This document shows positions 1 to 7,360 of a stretch of DNA of 35,009 nt, one piece after another. This stretch comes from Nitriliruptoraceae bacterium. Lineage in GTDB: Bacteria > Actinomycetota > Nitriliruptoria > Nitriliruptorales > Nitriliruptoraceae. Both the position numbers and the translations under genes were made by a program. The notes under the pieces were generated by a model. It was not told the origin of the DNA. It saw nothing but the letters and a program-made list of their open reading frames with translations, and did not search any database. The stretch's first letter is position 1. Every line of letters begins with the position of its first letter. The stretch is taken from NCBI GenBank assembly GCA_020832455.1, contig JAFIEQ010000031.1:1-35009 (forward strand), given 5' to 3'.

Positions 1-93
1 CCCCCCCCCCCCCCCGGCGCCCCCCCCCCCCCCCGCCCCCCCCCCCCCCCCCCGCGGGGGGCGGGGGGGGCGGCGGCCCCCGCCGCCCCCCCC
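1..93. other. C/G homopolymer stretch at window edge
   Basis: Nearly pure runs of C with some G, unlike the ordinary coding sequence that starts just inside. It looks like a low-quality contig end rather than biology. Any gene continuing to the left, such as a permease for the adjacent binding protein, cannot be seen. Confidence 0.7.
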
Positions 94-132
94 GGGTCGA
101 TGCTGCTCGGCGTTGCCGCTGCCACCCCGAGC

Positions 133-1224
133 TCAGCCCTGGGCCTCAGCGAAGACCTCCGGGTAGACGATGCCGACCGCTTCGTCGAGCACGAGCCGGA
201 CCGCCCGGGTCCCGCGGTAGTTGATCCACGGCCCGGTGTCCACGAGTTCGACCTGCCCCTGCTGGACGGCCGTGAGCTCGTTCCAGATCGGGTTGTCCTC
301 GAACTGGTCGGTCCACGGATCCCCGCCGAACCCGGCGTCGAGGTCCGCGACGAACAGCCACTCCGGGTCCTGTTCGAGGACCTCCTCGAGCGAGAACGGC
401 ACCAGCCCGGTCGGATCGTCGGGGTTGACCGGCGCATCCCAGGGGTAGTCGAACACCTCGTCGAGCACGCTGCCGTACAGGGCACCCGCCACGGAGACCG
501 TGAAGTCGGTCCCGAACCCGACCATGTGCAGGACGCGCGCGTCACCCGGCGCGTCCGCTCGCAGGGCGTCGATCAGTCGCTCGGTCTCGTCGATCGCGTC
601 CTGCGCCGCGTCCGAGCGGTCGAGCAGCGCCCCGATACCGAGCAGGTTGTCGTAGGCGGCCTCCAAGGTCGGCACGCCGAGCGCGACGAAGGGGGCCACC
701 GTCTCGTAGCGGTCGCGGTTCTGCGACTGGAACCCGGTCAGCCCGATCACGAGATCCGGCTCCATCGCCGCGAGGCTCTCCAGGTCCGGGTCGTCGAACG
801 AGCCCTCCAACACCGGGATCTGTTCGCCTGCGACACCGAAGTAGCGCTCGTCGGTGACCAGGCGCGGCCCCAGGATCCCTGCCGGCTCGACATCGAGTTC
901 GGCGAGGATGTCCACGCATGGCCCGGTCAGGCACACGACGCGCTCGATCGGCTCGTCGAAGCTGACCGTGACACCTTCGGCATCGGTGAAGCTGCGCTCG
1001 ACGTCCTCAGCGGGATCCGCCGACGCGTCGTCGGCGTCCGCCTCGTCGTCGTCCACCGCGTCGTCGGCGTCCGCCTCGTCGTCGCTGGTGGCCGCTGCGG
1101 CGTCGTCACCATCGTGCTGGGCGTCCTCGGTGGCGGCCGTATCGGCGCCACAGGCGGCGAGCAGCAGCGCCAGCGCGGTCGTCGTCAACATGGACCGCCG
1201 CGCGGTCCGTGCCCCGTGCTTCAT
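133..1224 (-). CDS. Metal/siderophore-type ABC substrate-binding lipoprotein
   Basis: Predicted 363-aa lipoprotein of the periplasmic-binding-protein-2 type (FepB/FecB-like), which binds iron complexes, heme or cobalamin at the cell surface. The start at 1224 is preceded by GGAAGGACG-type spacing typical of an RBS and gives a signal peptide with a lipobox ending in Cys25 (LLLAAC). An Asp/Glu/Ala-rich linker of about 45 residues follows, then the binding domain. That domain begins with the family-like sequence PIERVVCLTGPCVDILAELDV, here written in part only, and contains DLVIGL and a long helical linker between lobes. No permease or ATPase of the classical importer type is visible; such genes could lie off the left edge. 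It is transcribed divergently from the ABC/YcaO operon across a shared operator. The substrate is not readable from sequence; a link to the cluster's own peptide product is inference. Confidence 0.85.
   Translation of the reverse strand: MKHGARTARRSMLTTTALALLLAACGADTAATEDAQHDGDDAAAATSDDEADADDAVDDDEADADDASADPAEDVERSFTDAEGVTVSFDEPIERVVCLTGPCVDILAELDVEPAGILGPRLVTDERYFGVAGEQIPVLEGSFDDPDLESLAAMEPDLVIGLTGFQSQNRDRYETVAPFVALGVPTLEAAYDNLLGIGALLDRSDAAQDAIDETERLIDALRADAPGDARVLHMVGFGTDFTVSVAGALYGSVLDEVFDYPWDAPVNPDDPTGLVPFSLEEVLEQDPEWLFVADLDAGFGGDPWTDQFEDNPIWNELTAVQQGQVELVDTGPWINYRGTRAVRLVLDEAVGIVYPEVFAEAQG
1024..1084. repeat. 33-bp tandem duplication in lipoprotein linker
   Basis: A 28-bp segment starting at 1024 is repeated identically from 1057, a period of 33 bp. 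It encodes a repeated acidic 11-residue unit containing DDEADADDA in the linker of the substrate-binding lipoprotein. This is probably replication slippage that lengthens a flexible tether. Confidence 0.85.
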
Positions 1225-1273
1225 GCGTCGTCCTTCGTCGTCGGTTGGCGGGTCGGTCGCGCCCGCGAGTAAG

Positions 1274-1307
1274 ACAGTAACACGTCTCGGAATCATTCCT
1301 ATATAGT
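1274..1307. promoter_or_regulatory. Divergent promoter with palindromic operator (site 1)
   Basis: The centre is the palindrome GGAATCATTCC at 1289-1299 within TCTCGGAATCATTCCTATA (1285-1303). Toward the lipoprotein gene, TACTGT on the minus strand (1279-1274) is a plausible -10. Toward the ABC operon, TATAGT (1302-1307) is a plausible -10. The palindrome sits between these two -10s, where a repressor would block both promoters. The reverse complement shares the 17-base string TAGGAATGATTCCGAGA with site 2 near 13,290. The form resembles Fur- or DtxR-type metal-regulator boxes, but the regulator is not in the window. Confidence 0.75.
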
Positions 1308-1333
1308 GCCAGCGCCGCGACCTCGACATCTGG

Positions 1334-3079
1334 ATGTGCGTGCTCCTCGACCGCCGCCTGCTCCGCCTGCTGCAGCTCGCGCCTGCGGCGACGCTGCGTT
1401 CCGCGGTTCCCGGCCTGCTCGCCGTGTTCGCCACCATCGGGCAGGCGCTCGCCCTGGCCGAGGTGCTGCGTCAGTCGCTCGCACCGGGATCGGGTGAGCT
1501 GCGTGGACCGATCCTGTTGGCGGTCGCCAGCACCGTGGTCCGGGGCCTGGCGGGGTGGCAGCAGGAGCGGTCGATGGCGCGCGCCGGTGCCGAGATCCGA
1601 CGGGTCCTGCGGGCCCGGTTGCTCGACCGCGTCCTGCAGCGCGGCTCGGTCGCGTGGACGTCGGATCGAGGTGGCGATGTCCAGACGACGATCGTGGACG
1701 GCGTCGACGCCCTGCAGGGCTACCTCGCCCGGTACGCCCCGCAGGCCATCATCAGCGTCCTCGGATCCGCCGCCCTCGTCGGGGTCCTGGCCGTCATCGA
1801 CCCGGTCGTCGCGGTCGTCATCGGGCTCGCTGCGCTCGCCATCCCGCTCACCCGGCCGCTGTGGTACCGGGCACTCGGCGACCGGGGACGCAGCCACTGG
1901 ATGGCCTACCGCCAGCTCGCCGGACGGTTCGTGGAGTCCGTCCAGGGCATGGCCACGCTCAAGTCCGTCGGCGCATCGACGCGCTACGGCGATCGGATCG
2001 CCGCCGACGCCTCGGCACTCCACCGCGCCATGATGGGCCAGACGGTGCTCTCGCTCGGCCACGCGTCCGTGGTGGCGTTCCTCATGACCGCCGGCGCCGC
2101 CGCCGGGGTCGCGGTGGCCGCGATCCGGGCGGTCGGTGGCCAGCTCGACCTCGCCGGTCTGCTGCTGGTGCTGTTCCTGTCCAACGAGGCGTTCCGTCCG
2201 ATGGTGGAGCTCCAACAGCGCTGGCACGACGGATTCAGCGGCCTGGCCGCCGCGCCCGCCGTGCTCGAACTGCTCGACGCCGCGGACCCGCGCGTGGCGA
2301 CGGGGGGCGACCGGTCGCCGCCGAACGCACCGCCACGGATCGACGTCGACGAGGTGACCTACACCCATCCTGGACGGGACCGACCCGCACTGACACAGGT
2401 GTCCCTCCACCTCGAGCCGGGGGAGACCGTGGCCCTGGTCGGCCGCAGCGGCGCAGGCAAGTCCACCCTGGCCATGCTGCTGCAACGGTCGGTGGATCCC
2501 GATGCGGGTGCGATACGCATCGACGGCGTCGACCTGCGCGGGTTCGCCGTCGAGCATCTGCGGCACCTCGTCGCGGTCGTCTCCCAGGACGTGCACCTGT
2601 TCCGTGCCAGCGTGCGCGACAACATCGCGTTCGCCGACCCGGATGCCTCGTCCGAGCGCATCGAGGCGGCGGCACGGATCGCGGACCTGCACGAGCGCAT
2701 CCTCGAACTGCCCGACGGCTACGACACACCGTTGGGCGAGCGGGGCGCGGGCCTCTCCGGCGGCGAACGCCAACGCCTCGCCATCGCGCGGGCGGTCCTC
2801 GCCGACGCACCGGTGCTGATCCTCGACGAGGCGACCGCCAGCCTCGATGCGTCCCACGAGCACGCGGTCGACGTCGCACTGGCAGGTCTGCGACGGACCC
2901 GGACGACCCTCGTCATCGCGCATCGCCTGTCGACCATGGCCCGGGCCGACCGTCTGGTCGTGCTCGACGCCGGTCGGGTCGTCGCCAGTGGCAACTACCG
3001 GTCGCTGGCCACCGGCGACGGACCGGTGGCCGCGATGGTGGCCGCCGAGCGGGAACTGCTCGAGGGGGTCCGGTCATGA
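1334..3079 (+). CDS. ABC half-transporter (membrane plus ATPase), subunit 1
   Basis: A 581-aa fused half-transporter with an N-terminal exporter-fold six-helix membrane domain and a C-terminal ATPase. Walker A GRSGAGKST starts near residue 370, the LSGGE signature near 474, Walker B VLILDEAT near 494, followed by the IAHRLST switch region. The family covers peptide and lipid exporters, but also the siderophore importers YbtP/YbtQ and IrtA/IrtB, which share this fold. The ATG at 1334 lies about 20 bases beyond the predicted transcription start and has no clear RBS. The stop overlaps the next start (ATGA), as expected for a heterodimer partner. It is the first gene of the YcaO operon, so transport of the operon product is likely; the direction is open. 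Confidence 0.87.
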   Translation: MCVLLDRRLLRLLQLAPAATLRSAVPGLLAVFATIGQALALAEVLRQSLAPGSGELRGPILLAVASTVVRGLAGWQQERSMARAGAEIRRVLRARLLDRVLQRGSVAWTSDRGGDVQTTIVDGVDALQGYLARYAPQAIISVLGSAALVGVLAVIDPVVAVVIGLAALAIPLTRPLWYRALGDRGRSHWMAYRQLAGRFVESVQGMATLKSVGASTRYGDRIAADASALHRAMMGQTVLSLGHASVVAFLMTAGAAAGVAVAAIRAVGGQLDLAGLLLVLFLSNEAFRPMVELQQRWHDGFSGLAAAPAVLELLDAADPRVATGGDRSPPNAPPRIDVDEVTYTHPGRDRPALTQVSLHLEPGETVALVGRSGAGKSTLAMLLQRSVDPDAGAIRIDGVDLRGFAVEHLRHLVAVVSQDVHLFRASVRDNIAFADPDASSERIEAAARIADLHERILELPDGYDTPLGERGAGLSGGERQRLAIARAVLADAPVLILDEATASLDASHEHAVDVALAGLRRTRTTLVIAHRLSTMARADRLVVLDAGRVVASGNYRSLATGDGPVAAMVAAERELLEGVRS

Positions 3080-4878
3080 CCACGCGACGACGCTGGCAGG
3101 CAGGCGCCACCACTCCGCCACCCACCCACCGACGGGGACTCGTCGCCGGAGCGAGCGTGCTCCGCGGCCACCTCGGTGTCTTCGCGGCCAGTCTCGCCTT
3201 CGCCCTGATCCAACAGTTGGCCCTGCTGACCGCAGCCGTGCTCGGCGGCGTGGTGGTCGTGATCGCCGTGACCGACGGATCCACGCAGCGCCTGGGCCCC
3301 TGGCTCGTGGCGCTCGCGGCGAGCGTGCTCGTGCGCACCGCCGCCATGTGGTGCGAGGCCTGGTTGAGCCACGATCTGGCCTTCCGGCTCCTCGCCGACA
3401 TCCGGGTCTGGGTGTACCGCGCGGTCGAACGACTCGCGCCGGGAGGCCTGGACGATCGCCGGACCGGGGAGCTCGCCAGCACCGCCATGGCCGACAGCGA
3501 GCGGCTCGAACTGCTCTACGCCCACGCCCTGATCAACGTGGTCGTCGGTGTGGTCGTCCCCGGGACCGCCATCGTCGCGCTGGCCACGGTGCACGGTCCA
3601 CTGGCGGCCGCGCTCACGGTCGTACTCGCGCTCGCCGGGACCGCAGGGGTGGTCCTTCCTCGGCGTGGTACCGCCGATGCGCGGGCCCTGCGTGACCGGC
3701 TGGCGACGGTCCGGTCGGAGGTCCACGACACGCTCGAGGGTGCGGCGGAGATCGCGACCTACGGGCAGCAGGACCGGCATCGCGCGCAGGTCGAGGCCGC
3801 GGACCTCGCCATGACCGAGGTCCAGGTGCGGCAGGCGTCCCGCACCGGCGTGGTCCACGCGATCGGCCTCGGCCTGCCGGGTGCCAGCGCCATCGTGGTC
3901 GTCATCACCGGGCTACTCGCGCGTCCCACGGTCGACGCCGAGGTCCTGCTCGTCGCGGCGGTCCTCGCGACGGCCGCAGCGACCCCCGTGGTCGCCGCCA
4001 TGAACAACCTGCGTGAGCTCCCCGGGCTCCGGGCAGCGGCGGATCGGGTCTTCGCCCTCCTCGACGCCGAGCCACCCACGCCGGACGACGGTTCCCGGAC
4101 GCGACTGTCGGGGCCCGCGTCCATCCGGATGGAGCGCGTCGACGTCCGCTACGGCCCGGACCAGCCGCTCGCGCTCCGAGGCATCGACCTGGAGGTCACG
4201 CCCGGGGAGACGCTCGCGCTGGTGGGGCGGTCCGGTGCCGGGAAGTCCACGCTGGCCACGGCGCTGTTGCGCCACCTCGACGTGGATGCCGGGGCGGTGC
4301 TGCTCGGCGGGGTCGACGTACGGGACCACTCGCTCGCGGCGCTACGCGACCTGATCGCCCACGTCCCCCAGGAGACGTTCCTGTTCCACGACACCATCGC
4401 CGCGAACCTCCGCCTCGGCGCACCCGGCGCCTCGGACGAGCAACTCGAGCGCGCGTTGGACGCGGTCGGGGCGCTCGGCCTCGTCCGCTCCCTCCCGGAC
4501 GGGCTGGACACGCTCGTCGGTGACCGCGGCGCACGCCTGTCCGGTGGCCAGCGCCAACGGATCGCCCTGGCGCGGGTCCTGCTGCGTGACCGGCCCATCC
4601 TGGTCCTCGACGAGGCGGTCAGCCATCTCGACCTGCTGGCTGAACGCGACCTGCACCGCGCCTTCGAGGCGTCACGCCGCGGTCGGACCACCGTCGTCAT
4701 CGCGCACCGGGTCTCGACCATCCGCGCGGCCGACCGTGTCGCCGTCCTCGAGCGTGGCCGCCTCGCCGACGTCGGCACCCACGAGGTGCTGCTCGAGCGC
4801 TGTGCGACGTACCGCGAACTGCTGCACCACCAGGTGGCCGACGACCACCGTCCGACGATCCCCACGGGAAGGAGGTGA
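3076..4878 (+). CDS. ABC half-transporter (membrane plus ATPase), subunit 2
   Basis: A 600-aa half-transporter that overlaps subunit 1 by four bases and probably forms a heterodimer with it. After an N-terminal membrane domain, Walker A GRSGAGKST starts near residue 384, LSGGQ near 488, and the Walker B region reads ILVLDEAVSHLD, followed by IAHRVSTI. The ATG at 3076 is chosen because it gives the ATGA overlap and starts the domain; the same frame stays open far upstream only as a shadow of subunit 1. Its stop codon lies inside the Shine-Dalgarno sequence of the following small peptide gene, which couples the transporter pair to the presumed precursor. Like its partner it could export the mature peptide or import a metal-peptide complex. 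Confidence 0.87.
   Translation: MTTRRRWQAGATTPPPTHRRGLVAGASVLRGHLGVFAASLAFALIQQLALLTAAVLGGVVVVIAVTDGSTQRLGPWLVALAASVLVRTAAMWCEAWLSHDLAFRLLADIRVWVYRAVERLAPGGLDDRRTGELASTAMADSERLELLYAHALINVVVGVVVPGTAIVALATVHGPLAAALTVVLALAGTAGVVLPRRGTADARALRDRLATVRSEVHDTLEGAAEIATYGQQDRHRAQVEAADLAMTEVQVRQASRTGVVHAIGLGLPGASAIVVVITGLLARPTVDAEVLLVAAVLATAAATPVVAAMNNLRELPGLRAAADRVFALLDAEPPTPDDGSRTRLSGPASIRMERVDVRYGPDQPLALRGIDLEVTPGETLALVGRSGAGKSTLATALLRHLDVDAGAVLLGGVDVRDHSLAALRDLIAHVPQETFLFHDTIAANLRLGAPGASDEQLERALDAVGALGLVRSLPDGLDTLVGDRGARLSGGQRQRIALARVLLRDRPILVLDEAVSHLDLLAERDLHRAFEASRRGRTTVVIAHRVSTIRAADRVAVLERGRLADVGTHEVLLERCATYRELLHHQVADDHRPTIPTGRR
4869..4878 (+). promoter_or_regulatory. Perfect Shine-Dalgarno sequence of the precursor peptide gene
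   Basis: AAGGAGGTGA is fully complementary to the usual bacterial 16S rRNA 3' end and stands five bases before the ATG at 4884. It is the strongest RBS in the operon, and its last three bases are the stop codon of the upstream ABC gene. It points to high expression of the 43-aa product and supports treating this tiny frame as a real gene. Confidence 0.85.
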
Positions 4879-4883
4879 CCGCC

Positions 4884-5015
4884 ATGGAGGAGGAACTGAC
4901 GTTGCAGGAGGACCACGAGGTCCTCGAGGAGCTCGGCACCCGCACGGGTGCCGTGGCCCTCTGCTCGAACAACCACGCCGTCGTCCGCGCATCCGCGTTC
5001 GCGTGGGATGACTGA
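4884..5015 (+). CDS. Probable RiPP precursor peptide (43 aa)
   Basis: A 43-aa gene with no match I recognise. The N-terminal half is acidic (MEEELTLQEDHEVLEELG), as is usual for leader peptides read by RRE domains. The C-terminal half continues TRTGAVALCSNNHAVVRA and then ends SAFAWDD. The candidate core has one Cys, two Ser, two Thr and one His. The CS pair followed by NNH offers both YcaO substrates (Cys, Ser) and a potential metal ligand (His). It has a perfect RBS, sits directly before the predicted leader-binding protein, and is followed by a strong hairpin. No Gly-Gly cleavage site is evident, so the leader/core border is unknown. Assignment as precursor rests on size, composition and context. 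Confidence 0.75.
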   Translation: MEEELTLQEDHEVLEELGTRTGAVALCSNNHAVVRASAFAWDD

Positions 5016-5030
5016 CTGACCGATCGGCAG

Positions 5031-5063
5031 GAGGTGGGCGGCCACGGCCGGGTCGCCCACCTC
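5031..5063 (+). terminator. Hairpin after precursor gene (attenuator or mRNA stabiliser)
   Basis: GAGGTGGGCG (5031-5040) pairs perfectly with CGCCCACCTC (5054-5063), a 10-bp stem with a 13-base loop, 15 bases after the precursor stop. There is no T-run, so partial termination or 3'-end protection is more likely than full termination. In many RiPP operons such a hairpin raises the amount of precursor relative to the enzymes. Confidence 0.6.
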
Positions 5064-5138
5064 GCCATCCACCCCGCTCGGCCCTCCCCGGTCGCACTGC
5101 GCCTGCCGCCCTCGCCCTGTCCGCCACCAGGAGCCTGC

Positions 5139-5903
5139 ATGGTCCCCTCGCCCCGCCCCCTGGAGCTCGTGCCCGACGCCTGCCTCTTCCGCCGGACGGA
5201 CACGTGGTACCTGGCGACGAGCACGCAGATGCATGCGCTGCGCGCGGAGCCGGCCGCCATCGACCGGTTCGTCCAGGCGGTCCGCGCCGACACGTTGCAC
5301 AGCGAGCTACCACTGACCGGTCCGCTCGAACGCGCCGGGCTGCTCCGTGATCGCCGTCGAGCGCACGGCACCGTCCTCGTCCCCGACGACACGCTGCGTG
5401 CCCTGCTGACCGCTGTGACGCCGAGCGCGTCCGACGCTGACCTGCAGGTCGTCGGCGAGGCCGACCTCGGCCGCCACGGTGCCACGGTCGTCGTGGTCGA
5501 TGACGAGGGGCGGGGCCCGACCGGCATCGAGACGCGGCGAGCGGCCGGCCCCGACGCGCGGCCCTGGCTCCCGTGGTTCCAGGACGGCACGGACCTCGTC
5601 GTCGGACCGTTGCTCGGCGCACGGACCATCGGCCTGGACTGGCGCGACGTGGTGCTCCGGCGCCGTTCGGCCGCACCGAGCCCTCCCACGCTCGAACACC
5701 TCTGGGAGGCCCAGGCCGATCGAGCGCTGCTCGTCGGCCCGGGCGACGCCGGTGCCGCGCGAGCGATCGCCGCCGGCCTGGCCATCGCACAGATCACCGC
5801 CTTCCTGACCGACCGCTTCGACCCCGGCCTCCAGCAGGTCGTGTCCGCCGACGGCCGTGGCTGGTCCGACCACCACGTCCTCCCCGTCCCCTCCTGCGCA
5901 TGA
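5139..5903 (+). CDS. RRE / ocin-ThiF-like leader peptide-binding protein
   Basis: A 254-aa protein that appears to be the leader-binding partner of the YcaO enzymes. Residues about 8-75 contain RRTDTWYLATSTQMHAL followed by a helical segment ending LERAGLL, which fits a winged-helix RiPP recognition element. The C-terminal part looks like a degenerate E1/ThiF fold: a VVVVDD strand, then DGTDLVVGPLLGAR and a short Arg-rich helix. In E1-like family members this last region often carries zinc-binding Cys residues; none are present here, which suggests binding rather than catalysis. The ATG at 5139 has CCAGGAG six bases upstream; the longer in-frame extension overlaps the hairpin and has biased composition. 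It overlaps the next gene (ATGA). The assignment is by pattern, not by search. Confidence 0.6.
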   Translation: MVPSPRPLELVPDACLFRRTDTWYLATSTQMHALRAEPAAIDRFVQAVRADTLHSELPLTGPLERAGLLRDRRRAHGTVLVPDDTLRALLTAVTPSASDADLQVVGEADLGRHGATVVVVDDEGRGPTGIETRRAAGPDARPWLPWFQDGTDLVVGPLLGARTIGLDWRDVVLRRRSAAPSPPTLEHLWEAQADRALLVGPGDAGAARAIAAGLAIAQITAFLTDRFDPGLQQVVSADGRGWSDHHVLPVPSCA

Positions 5904-7360
5904 GTCTGCCCCTGCGTCCGCCACGCCCCGGAGCGCGTGCCCCGGAGCCACGGGTCACGCTCGGCGTCGGACCGACCCGCAACGGGGTGCGGCTGCCCGC
6001 CGACGTGATCCACCCCCGCGCGCCCGCCCCCGTGGTGCTGGTGCAGACCCCCTACGGGCGCACCGAGCTGTTCGCGGAGGCACGAGCCTGGGCACGGGCG
6101 GGTTTCGCCTTCGTCGTCCAGGACGTGCGGGGGCGCGGCGACGCGGGCGGCGAGTGGGCGCCCTGGGGGCCACACGAGCGGGAGGATGCCGCGGCCACGG
6201 CCCGCTGGGCGGTCGAACAGCCCTTCAGCGATGGACGACTGGTCACGGTGGGCACGTCCTACGAAGCCAGACTGGCCGGACTCACCGCGGACGAGGAACC
6301 GACCCTGGTCCGCGCGGTCGCCCGGATGCTCCCGCTGGATCTGCCATCGGATCTCGACGGAGGCGATGGGGCACGCTGCGCCGAACGGTTGTGGTGGTGG
6401 GCAGCCCAGGCCCCCGGGCGCCACCCGAGGCCGAACCAGGTCGCCGCCCGCTGGTCCGAGGTCGAGCAGGCGCGGGACGAGGACCACGCGATGGCGCTGT
6501 TGGGGGCGCGACCCATCGAGGCGTCCTCGTCCGCGTCAGCGGATGCGACCACGACGCACGGTCGCCCGACCGTGCACGTCGGCTCCTGGTTCGATCCCAG
6601 CCTGCACGCGGTCCTGCGCGCGACACGGACCCGCACCGACGCGACGAGCGCCGCGCGTCGGGACCGTGCGGCGCCGGACCCCACCGATCGGGTCGTGGTC
6701 GGCCCGTGGCAGCTGCCGCTCCACCGCCGGCCCATCGACGGGTGCCTGCTGGACACCACCGGCACCGGACACCCCTCGCGCGATGCCCTGCGGTTCGTCC
6801 GCGCGGTGCTCGACGGGGTGCGGCCGCCACCCGATCGGACCTTCGTGCTCGGGGCCGGCTGGCAGGACGGTCGGCCGGAACCGACGCCTGGCCGACTACG
6901 ACCGGGTGCGGGTCCTACTCCCCGCTGGTCGGCCATCCCGTCCGGCCGCGTCGTCGCGACCCCGGATGGCCACCCCTTGCCCGACGCGGTGCCCGGCGTC
7001 ACCGTCGTGCCACTGACCGGGATGGGCGGGGTGAGCTCGCTCGTCGGGATGCCGGTCGTCGAACTCGAGGTGCGCGGTGGACCCGGCACCCGGCTGATCG
7101 CTCGCCTCGGCCTGCGCGACGGCCACCGAATCACGGGGGCGCGGGGCACGGTCGCGTCGACCGGGGGCGCTGCCAGGGTGCGCGGCCCCCTCACCCCGAT
7201 CGCCGTCGGGATGCGCCCGGGCAGCGCCATGGAGTTGCACCTGTCGAGGAGCTGGTGGCCGCAGTACCGGTCGTCGCGATCCGGCGCCACCGTCGTCGAG
7301 GTCCGCCTCGACAGCGCATCCGTGACCTTCCACGACCCCTGGCTGGAGCTCCGCCGATGA
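5900..7360 (+). CDS. CocE/NonD-type (S15-like) alpha/beta hydrolase
   Basis: A 486-aa serine hydrolase of the X-Pro dipeptidyl-peptidase/CocE type. The strands VVLVQTPYGRTELF and FVVQDVRGRGDAGGEW are typical of the family. The nucleophile is likely Ser120 in GTSYEARLAG, the acid Asp232 in GSWFDPSLH and the base His275 in VVGPWQLPLH. The usual GxSYxG elbow is altered (Ala-Arg where small residues are normal), so activity should be tested. A C-terminal jelly-roll-like region follows. It overlaps the genes on either side, so it is co-translated with the leader-binding protein and first YcaO enzyme. Possible roles are leader removal, trimming or ester/amide processing of the peptide; none can be chosen from sequence. 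Confidence 0.72.
   Translation: MSLPLRPPRPGARAPEPRVTLGVGPTRNGVRLPADVIHPRAPAPVVLVQTPYGRTELFAEARAWARAGFAFVVQDVRGRGDAGGEWAPWGPHEREDAAATARWAVEQPFSDGRLVTVGTSYEARLAGLTADEEPTLVRAVARMLPLDLPSDLDGGDGARCAERLWWWAAQAPGRHPRPNQVAARWSEVEQARDEDHAMALLGARPIEASSSASADATTTHGRPTVHVGSWFDPSLHAVLRATRTRTDATSAARRDRAAPDPTDRVVVGPWQLPLHRRPIDGCLLDTTGTGHPSRDALRFVRAVLDGVRPPPDRTFVLGAGWQDGRPEPTPGRLRPGAGPTPRWSAIPSGRVVATPDGHPLPDAVPGVTVVPLTGMGGVSSLVGMPVVELEVRGGPGTRLIARLGLRDGHRITGARGTVASTGGAARVRGPLTPIAVGMRPGSAMELHLSRSWWPQYRSSRSGATVVEVRLDSASVTFHDPWLELRR

Noticed and set aside
1106-2923. Long 605-codon open frame on the minus strand opposite the first ABC gene
   Set aside because: Very high GC keeps antisense frames open. Composition is Arg/Gly/His-rich and without motifs, while the plus strand encodes a clear ABC protein.
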